Shown: positions 7,681-16,091 of the stretch, piece by piece
How positions within the stretch are numbered: the stretch's first letter is position 1
Layout: each line of letters begins with the position of its first letter
Source of the DNA: Polaromonas sp. OV174
GTDB lineage: Bacteria > Pseudomonadota > Gammaproteobacteria > Burkholderiales > Burkholderiaceae_C
NCBI RefSeq assembly: GCF_900112285.1
Contig: NZ_FOKZ01000005.1
Coordinates: forward strand, 1 to 64,000
DNA: 64,000 bases
Direction: 5' to 3'
Notes under the pieces: generated by a model
Seen by the model: the letters and a program-made list of their open reading frames with translations, nothing else
Told to the model about the DNA's origin: nothing
The model's database searches: none
Position numbers and translations under genes: made by a program

Positions 7681-8933
7681 GCCAGAGAGTCGGCGCGTTC
7701 GAGGACTGTGACCACGCAGGCAGCCTCTTCCAGGCCGTAGAAGCCACCGCCGTTCTCCGCCATGCCGATCCGGGCGCCGACCACCTGTGCCGGCCCGGCT
7801 TCGCTGCGCAACTGCACGACCAGATCACGGACCTGGATGGCGCCGGTAGCTCCAATGGGGTGGCCCTTGGAGTGCAGACCACCCGAGACGTTGATCGGCA
7901 GCCGGCCGCCCAGGCGGGTGACGCCACTTTCGACCAGCGCGCCTCCGTCGCCGTAATCGCAGAAGCCGCAATTCTCCATGTGCAGGATTTCCGCAATGGC
8001 CGATGCATCGTGCAGCTCCGCCACGGACACGTCCTGCGGACCCACGCCTGCCATTTCATAGGCACGCTGCGCCGCGATCCGGGTGAGATGGCGCTCCACC
8101 TCCTCGGGCTTCCGCGTAGAGCCGCTGCTGACCCCGATGCCGCGAATCCGCACGCTGCGGGATGGCTGAAGGCGCTTGGCGGCGGCGGCCGAAGTAACGA
8201 TGATTGCCGCGGCGCCATCGCTCATGGGCGCGCACATGGAGCGGGTGATTGGCCAGACGATCAGCTTGTCGGCCAGCACTTCCTCCACCGTCATTGGATG
8301 GCGGTACTGCGCCAACGGGTTGAACTGCGAGTGCCAATGGTTCTTGGCCGCCACCTCGGCGATCTGCTTCTGGGTGGTGCCGAAGCGGTGCATGTGAAAG
8401 CGCGCCTGCGCAGCATAGATGTCCATGAAGACGGAACGTTCGCCAGCATCGACCAAGGCCTCAGGCGGCAGCGCCAGCCCTTCGCCCATCGTCAACAGCG
8501 CCTCCATGTGGGCCTCGGCCAGGTCGCGGTCCCAGCTGCCCTTGAAGGCATCGAACATCTCCTTGCGCTTCTCGGGATAGTTCATCTTCTCGGCGCCGAC
8601 GACCAGGACCACTTCGTGGATGCCGGCGCGCACGGCCGCGTAGGCCTGCATCAGCCCGGAGCTGGAACTGGCGCAGGCATTGTCCGTATTGAAGATGGGA
8701 ATGCCCTCAAAACCATAGGCTCGCAGCGACGCTTGGCCGCGCACGCCGTGCTGCCCTTCCAGAGCGCCCTGGCGAGTGTTGCAGAACCAAGCGGCTTCGA
8801 CCCATTCCTTGGCCATTCCGGCATCGGCCAGCGCCGCATCGATAGCGATCGCGCTGAGCTGCTTCACGCTCTTGTCCAGGTGCTTGCCCAGTGGGGTCAT
8901 CCCCACACCGACTATGTAAACGTTCTGCGTCAT
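7677..8933 (-). CDS. SCP2/SCP-x-type thiolase (acetyl-CoA acetyltransferase family)
   Basis: 418-residue thiolase-fold protein. The nucleophilic cysteine is present in NACASSSSGLMQAY, and the C-terminal GGLHSKGHPIGATGAIQV carries the catalytic histidine. The third motif is the SCP2-type AENGGGFYG and not the classical CxGGG. It would cleave a 3-ketoacyl-CoA with CoA. First gene of the operon thiolase-maoC-caiB-ligase, with a divergent acyl-CoA dehydrogenase on the other side of a palindrome-bearing promoter region. It differs from the thiolase-like protein at 45160-46359, which lacks the cysteine. Confidence 0.85.
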   Translation of the reverse strand: MTQNVYIVGVGMTPLGKHLDKSVKQLSAIAIDAALADAGMAKEWVEAAWFCNTRQGALEGQHGVRGQASLRAYGFEGIPIFNTDNACASSSSGLMQAYAAVRAGIHEVVLVVGAEKMNYPEKRKEMFDAFKGSWDRDLAEAHMEALLTMGEGLALPPEALVDAGERSVFMDIYAAQARFHMHRFGTTQKQIAEVAAKNHWHSQFNPLAQYRHPMTVEEVLADKLIVWPITRSMCAPMSDGAAAIIVTSAAAAKRLQPSRSVRIRGIGVSSGSTRKPEEVERHLTRIAAQRAYEMAGVGPQDVSVAELHDASAIAEILHMENCGFCDYGDGGALVESGVTRLGGRLPINVSGGLHSKGHPIGATGAIQVRDLVVQLRSEAGPAQVVGARIGMAENGGGFYGLEEAACVVTVLERADSLA

Positions 8934-8944
8934 AAGTTCTTTCT

Positions 8945-9004
8945 GAAATTGAATTTCGAGATTATTCTAGCCATTTTTAAATTACGTGAAAATCAATTTC
9001 ACGT
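8945..9004. promoter_or_regulatory. Divergent promoter region with two palindromes
   Basis: The 130-bp gap between the divergent thiolase and acyl-CoA dehydrogenase genes is AT-rich. It contains gaaattgaatttc (8945-8957) and acgtgaaaatcaatttcacgt (8984-9004), the latter a perfect 8-bp inverted repeat with a 5-bp spacer. Such a site is suitable for a dimeric repressor (TetR-, GntR- or IclR-type) controlling both operons. It does not match the palindrome upstream of the IclR gene, so a different regulator may be involved. Confidence 0.55.
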
Positions 9005-9063
9005 ACAATTAAAACCTCGTTGCCGGCACCCCGCTGGCGCGCCATCTTCCGGAGCGCAACAAA

Positions 9064-10260
9064 TTGACCCACGCCCCCCCTTTCGCATCGTCGGCCGACC
9101 CCGGCGTCGATGCAGACACCCTGTCCATGCTGCGCGAGACGCTGCACCGGTACGTCCGCGAGCGGCTGGTCCCGCTGGAAGATCAAGTCGCCCGCGAAGA
9201 GCGAATTCCAGATGAAGTCATCGCCGAATTCCGCGACATGGGTCTGTTTGGCCTGACCCTGCCTGCTGAATACGGAGGCCTCGGCCTCAACATGAGCCAG
9301 GAAGTCGAACTGGTCATGGAGCTCACCTGGACTTCCGCCGCCTTCCGCTCGTTGGTGTCGATGAACCTCGGGGTCGGCTCGCATGCGATCCTGATGGACG
9401 GCACCCAGGAGCAACGCCACCGGTGGCTGCCGGACCTGGCCAGCGGCAAGGTGATTGCGGGGTTCGCGCTGACCGAACCCGACTCGGGCTCGGACAGCGC
9501 CGCCTTGCGCACCCGAGCCGTGCGCGACGGCGACCACTACGTACTGAATGGCAGCAAGCGCTTCATCAGCAATGCGCCACTGGCCGGCCTGTTTACCGTC
9601 ATGGCGCGCACGAGCCCGGAGCGGCTGCCGGGCAATGCCCATGTCAGCGCCTTCCTGGTTCCCGCGGACACACCCGGCCTGCGGGTGGGCGAGAAGGACC
9701 GCAAGATGGGTCATAGCGGTGCCGCCACGGCCGACGTGTACTTCGACAATGTGCGGATTCCTGCCTCCGCCCTGCTGGGCGGTGTGGAAGGGCGTGGCTT
9801 TGTCAGTGCCATGAAGGCGCTGGATCGGGGCCGCGTCAACATCTCGGCGCTCTGCGTCGGCCAAGGAAAACGTATCCTGCACGAGATGCTGCGCTATGCG
9901 ACCGAGCGCAAGCAATTCGGCAAGCCGATCGCGGAATTCCAGTTGCTGCAGGCCATGTTCGCCGACAGCAAGACCGACCTCTATGCGGCAGAGTGCATGG
10001 TGCGCGACACCGCGCGCCGCCGTGATGCCGGCGAACGGATTTCGCTGGAAGCCTCCTGCTGCAAGCTTTTCGCCTCCGAGATGGTGGGCCGCATCGCCGA
10101 CCGCTGCATCCAGGTGTATGGCGGCGCCGGCTACATGCAGGAAAGTCGGGTGGAGCGCTTCTACCGCGACGTGCGGCTGTTCCGCATCTACGAGGGCACC
10201 TCGCAGATCCAGCAGTTGGTCATTGCCAAGGAATTGTTGAAAACTTTCGAGGCGTTTTAA
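9064..10260 (+). CDS. Acyl-CoA dehydrogenase
   Basis: About 398 residues, FAD-dependent alpha,beta-dehydrogenation of an acyl-CoA. Family motifs in order: AEYGGLGLNMSQEVELVMEL, GFALTEPDSGSDSAAL (flavin contact), KRFISNAPLAGLFTVMAR, KMGHSGAATADVYFDNVRIP and the C-terminal QVYGGAGYMQESRVERFYRD followed by IYEGTSQIQQLVIA. The catalytic glutamate is probably in the YEGTS motif. A TTG at 9064 is the best start, with GGAG 10 bases upstream; the first ATG (9127) would remove conserved N-terminal sequence. It heads a two-gene plus-strand operon with the SDR. Confidence 0.85.
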   Translation: MTHAPPFASSADPGVDADTLSMLRETLHRYVRERLVPLEDQVAREERIPDEVIAEFRDMGLFGLTLPAEYGGLGLNMSQEVELVMELTWTSAAFRSLVSMNLGVGSHAILMDGTQEQRHRWLPDLASGKVIAGFALTEPDSGSDSAALRTRAVRDGDHYVLNGSKRFISNAPLAGLFTVMARTSPERLPGNAHVSAFLVPADTPGLRVGEKDRKMGHSGAATADVYFDNVRIPASALLGGVEGRGFVSAMKALDRGRVNISALCVGQGKRILHEMLRYATERKQFGKPIAEFQLLQAMFADSKTDLYAAECMVRDTARRRDAGERISLEASCCKLFASEMVGRIADRCIQVYGGAGYMQESRVERFYRDVRLFRIYEGTSQIQQLVIAKELLKTFEAF

Positions 10261-10278
10261 GCCTCTTTGGAGCATGTA

Positions 10279-11025
10279 ATGGATTTCGGATTGAATGGGA
10301 AAATTGCCATCGTGACCGGTGGAGGCAACGGCATCGGCGCGGCCACCTGCCGCCGGCTGGCAGCAGAAGGTGCCAGTATTCTGGTGGCGGACATCGACCT
10401 GGCGAAGGCGCAGCAGACCGCCGCGAGCATTGTTGAAGCCGGAGGCAGGGCTCACGCGCTGCGTGCCGATGTCACGGACGAGGCGAGCGTACAGGCGATG
10501 GTCGATGCGGCCGTGTCCGAACTGGGCGGGCTGCACATCCTGGTGAACAACGCCGGTTTCACCCGCGACATGCGCATCACGAAGATGTCGGTGCACGACT
10601 GGGACTCGGTGGTCGACGTGGTGCTCAAGGGCGCCTTCCTGTGCACCCGTGCTGCCATCCCGCACCTGGCGGAACAGAAGTTCGGGCGAATCATCAACAT
10701 CTCCTCGCGCGCCCACCTGGGCAACCCGGGCCAGGCCAACTACTCGGCGGCCAAAGCCGGCATCCTCGGCTTCACTCGAGCGATGGCAATGGAAAACGGG
10801 CGTAACTGGATCACCGTGAACGCCGTCGCGCCAGGCATTATCGGCACCGAGGCTGTCACGGGTCTGCCGCACTTCCCCAAGATCAAGGAGAACGCGGAGA
10901 AGACCACGCCCATCCCGCGCATCGGCGAGTCCGATGATGTAGCGGCGGCAATCGCCTTTCTTGCCTCCGAGGCGGCCGGCTACATCACTGGTGAAGTACT
11001 GCACGTCACGGGTGGAAGATACTGA
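10279..11025 (+). CDS. Short-chain dehydrogenase/reductase (3-hydroxyacyl-CoA/FabG-like)
   Basis: About 248 residues. Classical SDR: the glycine-rich nucleotide loop TGGGNGIGAATCRR at the N-terminus, NNAG at about residue 90 and the catalytic YSAAK (Tyr-x-x-x-Lys) at about 155, preceded by the serine in INISSRA. It ends with GEVLHVTGGRY. The start at 10279 has GGAG six bases upstream. Eighteen bases separate it from the acyl-CoA dehydrogenase. In this context it most likely oxidises the 3-hydroxyacyl-CoA made by the MaoC hydratase. Confidence 0.8.
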   Translation: MDFGLNGKIAIVTGGGNGIGAATCRRLAAEGASILVADIDLAKAQQTAASIVEAGGRAHALRADVTDEASVQAMVDAAVSELGGLHILVNNAGFTRDMRITKMSVHDWDSVVDVVLKGAFLCTRAAIPHLAEQKFGRIINISSRAHLGNPGQANYSAAKAGILGFTRAMAMENGRNWITVNAVAPGIIGTEAVTGLPHFPKIKENAEKTTPIPRIGESDDVAAAIAFLASEAAGYITGEVLHVTGGRY

Positions 11026-11103
11026 GGCCAGGGAGGTACCCACGGTACCTTCGTCGCAGTGAGCGCCCTGACCTCCAGGTCTCACCGGTCCTTGGAATTG
11101 AAA

Positions 11104-11134
11104 ACGCCCGATGAATTTCATCGGGCGTCTTTAG
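11104..11134. terminator. Bidirectional terminator hairpin between convergent operons
   Basis: acgcccgatgaa and ttcatcgggcgt form a perfect 12-bp inverted repeat (11104-11115 and 11117-11128), followed by tctttta-like sequence and preceded by gaaaa on the other strand. It lies between the convergent SDR and hpaH-type genes, where a two-way terminator is expected. Confidence 0.75.
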
Positions 11135-11200
11135 CCGAAATCAGAGCGCCGGTCATATGTCTTTCACAAGTGCCAACCTATTGCAGGACGGGTCAAGGCA

Positions 11201-12001
11201 TCAGGCAAAGCGGAACTCAAGGCGTCCCAGCCGGCCGAAGTCGGCATCGAAGACATCGCCTCGCTGGGCGGCCACCGGGCGAGTGAACGAGCCGGCAAGC
11301 ACCACCTCGCCGGCTTCGAGGCACTGCCCCCAGGGCGCCAACTTCATCGCGAGCCAAGCCACCCCGATGGCGGGATCGCCTTGCACGCCGGCTGCGAGAC
11401 CCGTCTCTTCGACAGCGCCGTTCTGACGCAGGATGGCGCCGCACCAGGGGAGATCCAGATCACGCGGGTGCATCTTGTTACCGCCCAGGATGATCCCTGC
11501 ATTCGCCGCGTTGTCGCTGATCGTATCCTGCACCTTGCGCATCACCTTCGTGTGCCGGTCGAACTGCTCGATGCGGGAATCGATGATCTCGATGGCGGGC
11601 GTCACGTATTCGGTGGCTTCAATCACGTCGCGCGCCGTGACGTGGGCGCCCTCCAGCCTCTTCTTGAGGACGAAGGCGAGCTCCACTTCCACGCGTGGCG
11701 CGATGAAACGCTCGAACGGGATGTCCCCCGGCTGGAACAGCATGTCGTCCAGCAGGGTGCCATAGTCGGGCTCCGTGATCTGGCTGGCCATCTGCATGGC
11801 GCGCGAGGTCAGCCCAATCTTGTGACCGAGGGGTTTTCGACCTTCGGCGATCTTCATCTTGAGCCAGGCGCTGGAGACTGCATAGCCGTCGGCGACCGTC
11901 ATGCCCGGAAAACGCTTGGAAAAATGCTCAACCTGTACGCGTGAGCGCTCGCTGTCGTGCAACTCGCGCGCGAGCTTCTGGATGGTGTCGGTGTCAAACA
12001 T
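11201..12001 (-). CDS. hpaH: 2-oxo-hept-4-ene-1,7-dioate hydratase (HpaH/HpcG)
   Basis: 266-residue protein of the hydratase branch of the fumarylacetoacetate-hydrolase superfamily, closely resembling HpaH of the homoprotocatechuate meta-cleavage pathway. It adds water to 2-oxo-hept-4-enedioate before aldol cleavage. Motifs: [30 protein letters not shown] with the metal-binding glutamates, and [13 protein letters not shown]. It is the last gene of the NTF2-cupin-hpaH minus-strand block, 36 bases after the cupin. No ring-cleavage hpaD or hpaE is present in the window, so it may serve another vinylpyruvate-type intermediate here. A truncated N-terminal copy lies at 24412-24486, and a fusion carrying only its C-terminus at 22211-22519. 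Confidence 0.8.
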   Translation of the reverse strand: MFDTDTIQKLARELHDSERSRVQVEHFSKRFPGMTVADGYAVSSAWLKMKIAEGRKPLGHKIGLTSRAMQMASQITEPDYGTLLDDMLFQPGDIPFERFIAPRVEVELAFVLKKRLEGAHVTARDVIEATEYVTPAIEIIDSRIEQFDRHTKVMRKVQDTISDNAANAGIILGGNKMHPRDLDLPWCGAILRQNGAVEETGLAAGVQGDPAIGVAWLAMKLAPWGQCLEAGEVVLAGSFTRPVAAQRGDVFDADFGRLGRLEFRFA

Positions 12002-12037
12002 GGGTTTACTTTTTCAAAGGTTCTGTGTTTCTTCTGC

Positions 12038-13141
12038 TCAGGCACCCGCCAGTCGAGGGCCAACGTAACCCTTCTGCCCGGGCTGGGAACCCAGCGTGAG
12101 GATGGGGCCGTCGATGCGCTCCTGCCAGATCAGCGACTCCATGCCGATGTGCAGGGGATGGTCTTGGATAGTCAGGACACTGGCGCCTTCAGGGCTGACG
12201 AAATGCGCATGTTCGGACCATCCGGGAGCCGAAAGCAGCAAGTCGCCCGCCTCCCACGCGATCGTTTCACCGTCGACCTGGCTCGAGCCGCTGCCCTGGA
12301 AGTGATAGTTGATCGCCACCGAGCTGTGTCGATGGCCCCTGCCAGCTCTGCGCGGTGGCGAGCCGGGCGGCACGCGTGACATCGTCGCGAAAAAACTGTG
12401 GGTTGTCCCGTTGCGCCGTTCCGTCGCCGGGTTGTACAGCAGCATGATGGTGCGCTTGCCATCCCCGGGCTCGCTCGACAGCGTGGCGGACACAGATGTC
12501 CAGGGCCAGCACAACGCACGGTTCTCGACGACCGGAATATCGGTCAGAAATTCGTAACCACGCAACCTGGCCCCGTCGGGAGAAACGGCAATGTCTGGGG
12601 CGCTGTTACTCGTGTATACCGCGGAAGCGGGAGGATCTTCGGAGAGTGCAGACGACGACGCTTCGCCCTCTTCGACATAAAGAACGCCCAGGCGCTGCAG
12701 CAGCGGCGCATTTGAATAGGACAAACGAACCCAGGCCGTGTCGCCATCGTTGCTGTACCAATGGTGGCGCATCGACGGAACCATGGTGACGTCATAAGGC
12801 TCCATCGTCATTGACTGGTTCTCGACGTGCACCGTGCCGCGTCCGCGGATGCACAACTCCACCTGGCTCGCGTTGTATCGGAAACCTTGGGTGCGTTCGC
12901 CCGGCAGCAGGACATTGATGGCAATCTGCACGCCCTGAGAGATGCCAGACACCTCCTTCGATTCGGGGTGGACGATCAGCGCACTGCGGCGTCCGTTTTG
13001 CGGTGCGGGGATCCGTGAGAGGCGCTCAATTTCTGCCTCGATCACTTGGGCCGGCACACGGATCGGCCGCCAGCGTTCAGAGTTGCGCGGCAAGGTATCG
13101 CTGGCATCCACAAGTCGGACGGCGGCATGATTCTGTGACAT
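12038..13141 (-). CDS. Bicupin ring-cleavage dioxygenase-like protein (gentisate/salicylate 1,2-dioxygenase-related), copy 1
   Basis: About 367 residues with two cupin domains. The C-terminal one has the metal-binding HRHSSVAINYHFQGSG block and a third histidine in GWSEHAHF. The N-terminal one (RYNASQVELCIRGRGTVHVE) lacks an HxH. Canonical gentisate dioxygenases carry the working HxH in the N-terminal cupin, so the iron site here appears to be in the other domain. ATG at 13141 is chosen because GGAG lies nine bases upstream. The gene follows the NTF2-like gene by 19 bases. With the NagG-like oxygenase and an FAH hydrolase nearby, it is the likely ring-opening enzyme; the exact substrate (gentisate, a substituted salicylate or aminosalicylate) is unknown. 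Confidence 0.7.
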   Translation of the reverse strand: MSQNHAAVRLVDASDTLPRNSERWRPIRVPAQVIEAEIERLSRIPAPQNGRRSALIVHPESKEVSGISQGVQIAINVLLPGERTQGFRYNASQVELCIRGRGTVHVENQSMTMEPYDVTMVPSMRHHWYSNDGDTAWVRLSYSNAPLLQRLGVLYVEEGEASSSALSEDPPASAVYTSNSAPDIAVSPDGARLRGYEFLTDIPVVENRALCWPWTSVSATLSSEPGDGKRTIMLLYNPATERRNGTTHSFFATMSRVPPGSPPRRAGRGHRHSSVAINYHFQGSGSSQVDGETIAWEAGDLLLSAPGWSEHAHFVSPEGASVLTIQDHPLHIGMESLIWQERIDGPILTLGSQPGQKGYVGPRLAGA

Positions 13142-13160
13142 TCGAATGGTCTCCATGGTG

Positions 13161-13604
13161 TCAATGTGCAGACGCCGCCATAGCGGGCGGCATCATGCGT
13201 CGGTTGCGCTTGTCAACGATGTGCCAGATGTCGCCGGCGTACACGAGTTGATCCTGGCACTCTAGGATCGCTGCCAACCGCGGTTCGGCAGATGTGCCCG
13301 CGTTGTCCGTGATGGCTTCAAATGCGGTCAGGTAGTAGGTGACCGCGACATGCGCCTCGTCCTTCGACTCCAGGCGAACGTTAGTCACGAGGTGACATGT
13401 GGCGCGGTTCACTGGCCGGGCATCAAGAGCGGCATGCGCTTCGGCCGGCCCCGTCAGGATCTTGCCTTGTCGAAGCCAGGTTCCCTGCGGCGCGAGCAGG
13501 CCGGCCGCAAAGGCGTGGTCGCGACGGTCGAGTGCGGAAAAAAATGCGATAACCAGACTCACTGCAGGATGTTCCGAATAGTTCGTCACGAGATGTCCTC
13601 TCAT
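13161..13604 (-). CDS. NTF2/SnoaL-like small protein, copy 1
   Basis: 147-residue alpha+beta protein with the pattern of the NTF2-like (SnoaL/DUF4440) fold: an N-terminal helix VSLVIAFFSALDRRDHAFAAGLL, GTWLRQGKILTG, then VNRATCHLVTNVRLESKD and VAVTYYLTAF. It resembles small proteins that accompany aromatic-ring dioxygenases and the beta-subunit fold of Rieske oxygenases, but it is too short and divergent to be NagH. It is first in the operon with the cupin, so a role with the ring-cleavage step is plausible. A close second copy is at 25645-26088. Confidence 0.6.
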   Translation of the reverse strand: MRGHLVTNYSEHPAVSLVIAFFSALDRRDHAFAAGLLAPQGTWLRQGKILTGPAEAHAALDARPVNRATCHLVTNVRLESKDEAHVAVTYYLTAFEAITDNAGTSAEPRLAAILECQDQLVYAGDIWHIVDKRNRRMMPPAMAASAH

Positions 13605-13639
13605 TCTTTTTGTCTTTCCCTAGCGGATGAACGCAGTAG

Positions 13640-13760
13640 CCAGAGCCCTACGCCGCCTGAACTATATGAGTGAAGGCTGGATGTCTTCAATGCGCGTTGC
13701 GGAACAACTGTTTTTCGCACGACAACGTTGCGGTGCGGCGGCAGGGGCCGCAGACTGCGG
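13640..13760. promoter_or_regulatory. Divergent promoter block shared by three paralogous loci, copy 1
   Basis: The gap between the NTF2-like gene (minus) and the OCD-family gene (plus) carries a block conserved in three places. Its core is ctatatgagtg...atgtcttcaatgcgcg followed by ttgcggaacaa at 13681-13707. Copies are at 26174-26200 and 46942-46968, where neighbouring genes have been lost. Conservation of non-coding sequence after the genes decayed points to promoter and operator function, probably for a LysR-type activator. Confidence 0.5.
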
Positions 13761-13781
13761 GGTCATAAAGGAAACGTATAG

Positions 13782-14789
13782 ATGGAACCCAAGATGAAGA
13801 AGACAGCGTTGTGGCTGAGTGAAGAGGACGTGGCAGGAACTGTGTCGCTGACCCAGGCCATCGAAGTACTGCAGCTGCGCACCGCTGAAGTTTCTGCCGG
13901 TGGTGGATCAAATATCGAGAAAGCGCTTGGTACCTTCGGCGACAAGTCATCCTTGCACGCCCTGGGTTCCGTACTCCCCAGTGCCGGGTATGGTGGCTAC
14001 AAAACCTGGGTTAACACACCGGTCGGCGCCAAGGCTATGTATTCGCTGTTCGACGTGAAAGCAGGAACTTTCCTGGCCCTCATCGAGGCCAATCTCTTAG
14101 GGCAACTCCGTACAGCAGCGATCACCGGCGTAGGAACGCGGTGGCTGGCCTCACCCAAGGCCGATGACCTTGCGCTCATCGGCTCGGGACGCCAGGCGCT
14201 GGCGCAGGTCGCGGCGATTCACGCCGTGCGTCCGTTGCGACGGGTCAGGGTTTGGAGTCGTTCGCCAGAAAACCGTGAGGCGTTTGCCGCCACACTCGCC
14301 GCTCGTTTGGATGTGGCAGTCCAAGCGGTCGACTCGCTAGAGGCCGCGACCGACGGAGCATCTATCGTCACCCTGGTGACGCGCGCAACCGAGCCGTTCC
14401 TGCACGCCAACATGCTCGCGCCTGGTGCACACCTGAATGCCGTAGGCGCCATCCTGCCAACCAATGCAGAGTTCCATGCCGACGTCTTCGACCGCGTCCA
14501 AACGATTGCTGTGGACGATGTTGCCAACGTGCGGAAGGCGTCTCAAGAGTTCAAAGGGCGGTTTGGCAGCGACACAAGCGCCCTTGGCTGGGGGCGGGTC
14601 AAACCCATTGGGGCCGTCATCCAGGAGGGCGTCCAAGCGGTCAGGTCGGATGATTCGGTGTCACTATTCAAAGCGGTGGGCATGGGAATCTCTGACCTGG
14701 CGCTCGCAATCCAGGCCTACGAAGCATGCCGTGCTTCGGGCCGAGGACAGACGTTGCCGCTGCAACAAGGAGTTCCGATGCGGTTCTAG
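13782..14789 (+). CDS. Ornithine cyclodeaminase/mu-crystallin family protein, copy 1
   Basis: 335 residues. OCD/mu-crystallin proteins are NAD(P)-dependent and act on amino or imino acids. Visible are the N-terminal GGYKTWVNTPVGAKAMYSLFD, the substrate-side ANLLGQLRTAAITGVGTRWLA and the Rossmann loop LIGSGRQALAQVAAIHAVRP. The start has AAAGGA nine bases upstream. It diverges from the NTF2-cupin operon. The label ornithine cyclodeaminase is probably not literal. In an aromatic cluster it could reduce or deaminate an imino/amino intermediate, which would fit an amino-substituted aromatic substrate; this is a guess. Another intact paralogue is at 40600-41628 and a broken one at 47042-47703. Confidence 0.7.
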   Translation: MEPKMKKTALWLSEEDVAGTVSLTQAIEVLQLRTAEVSAGGGSNIEKALGTFGDKSSLHALGSVLPSAGYGGYKTWVNTPVGAKAMYSLFDVKAGTFLALIEANLLGQLRTAAITGVGTRWLASPKADDLALIGSGRQALAQVAAIHAVRPLRRVRVWSRSPENREAFAATLAARLDVAVQAVDSLEAATDGASIVTLVTRATEPFLHANMLAPGAHLNAVGAILPTNAEFHADVFDRVQTIAVDDVANVRKASQEFKGRFGSDTSALGWGRVKPIGAVIQEGVQAVRSDDSVSLFKAVGMGISDLALAIQAYEACRASGRGQTLPLQQGVPMRF

Positions 14790-14840
14790 TGACCAGAGGG
14801 GCCGCGCGTGCCCCTGTGTACCCGTGCGCAGCTCTGCGGC

Positions 14841-16091
14841 TCAGCCGGCTGCAGCAACGACGGCCCTGGCCAGGGGCACGGCCGAATCTGCGAACCGCGA
14901 CCTGTCCAGAGAGGCTGCCTCTGCAATGGATCGACGCAGTACGCGAATGTCGCGCGGCGCGTTGATGCACAGCCCGAAAACCACCTTTCCCGAGCCATTC
15001 AGCCCAAGATGCGTTTGCTGGGTACCGCTGCCGCCAGGGCGCATCAGCCACTCCGCGACACCATGCGCAGTTCCTGTCATTTGTATGAGTTCGTCGTATT
15101 GCGTGGACCAGAAGAAAGGTAGTGGTTCATATCGGGTGGGTTTTCCCATCAACGATTGGGCAACGGCGATACCCTGATCCTGGGCGTTCTGCCATGACTC
15201 CAGGCGTTCTCCGCGGCCATCGGCAGTCCGCAGGACGGCGACGTCGCCGGCGGCGAAGATGCACGGATCCGAACTTCGACCAGTGGCATCCACCAGGATG
15301 CCGCGATCGCAATCCAGACCGGCTTGTATTGCCATATCGCTATTCGGGACCAGCCCCGCGCCCACGACCACGACGTCGGCGACGTAACTGCTGCCATCGT
15401 CGAACTCGGCCGTGTAGCTGCCCTCGGCATGGGTGTCCAGTCGCACGACACGCGTATTGAGACGAACCTGCACACCGTTCGAAACATGCAGGTCGTGCAG
15501 GTAGGTGGACAAGTCCTGCACACCGCTACGGGCACAAAGGTTCGATCCCATTTCCACCAGGGTGACGGCAGCTCCGCGCCGAACCGCCGCCGCAGCCACC
15601 TCCAGGCCGATCCATCCGCCGCCCACGACCAGGACACGCCTTCCGGGCAGCAAGCGGTCGCGCAGACGCCGGGCGTCGTCGAGTGTGCGCAGAGTGTGGA
15701 CACAATCCCGATCGAAGCCAGGGATTGGCGGAATGTGTGCCCGCCCACCAGTGGCGATGACCAATGCGTCGTACTTCAACCATTCCCCGGACGAAAGCTC
15801 GACCGCACGGGCGGCACGATCAATCCGCTCGACATGGGTAGCCGCTCTCCACTCCACACCTAATGCGGAGAACTCCTCGGGACGAATGAGATAGGCCATA
15901 TCGGCCGCGCCCGGAACGAGTTGTTCCTTGGAAAGCGGGGGACGTTCGTAGGGGGGAACGCTTTCGGCGCCGCACATCACGAGCTGCCCGGCAAAGCCCT
16001 CAGAGCGCAAAGTTCGGGCTACCCAAGCCGCAGCTTGGCCAGCGCCGGCAATCACTACAGATTTCACAGAATCTCCCGGACTATTTTTCAC
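14841..16091 (-). CDS. Ferredoxin-NAD(P)+ reductase component of ring-hydroxylating oxygenase, cluster A
   Basis: 416-residue FAD/NAD-dependent reductase of the BphA4/NagAa-replacement type. N-terminal FAD loop VVIAGAGQAAAWVARTLR, ERPPLSKE active-site motif, NAD loop VLVVGGGWIGLEVAAAAVRRG and FAD-ribityl motif IFAAGDVA. It passes electrons from NAD(P)H to the small Rieske ferredoxin. The gene start overlaps the end of the FAH gene by 11 bases and it is the last gene of the oxygenase operon. A parallel copy lies at 35123-36337. Confidence 0.85.
   Translation of the reverse strand: MKNSPGDSVKSVVIAGAGQAAAWVARTLRSEGFAGQLVMCGAESVPPYERPPLSKEQLVPGAADMAYLIRPEEFSALGVEWRAATHVERIDRAARAVELSSGEWLKYDALVIATGGRAHIPPIPGFDRDCVHTLRTLDDARRLRDRLLPGRRVLVVGGGWIGLEVAAAAVRRGAAVTLVEMGSNLCARSGVQDLSTYLHDLHVSNGVQVRLNTRVVRLDTHAEGSYTAEFDDGSSYVADVVVVGAGLVPNSDMAIQAGLDCDRGILVDATGRSSDPCIFAAGDVAVLRTADGRGERLESWQNAQDQGIAVAQSLMGKPTRYEPLPFFWSTQYDELIQMTGTAHGVAEWLMRPGGSGTQQTHLGLNGSGKVVFGLCINAPRDIRVLRRSIAEAASLDRSRFADSAVPLARAVVAAAG

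Noticed and set aside
7860..9215. 451-aa open frame on the plus strand
   Set aside because: Antisense to the thiolase gene and runs through the divergent promoter; no family resemblance.
8977..11121. 714-aa open frame on the minus strand
   Set aside because: Antisense shadow of the acyl-CoA dehydrogenase and SDR genes in GC-rich DNA; no recognisable domain.
12038..13141. Straight annotation of the cupin as gentisate 1,2-dioxygenase
   Set aside because: The HxH motif is in the other cupin domain and overall similarity is limited, so only a general ring-cleavage role is claimed.
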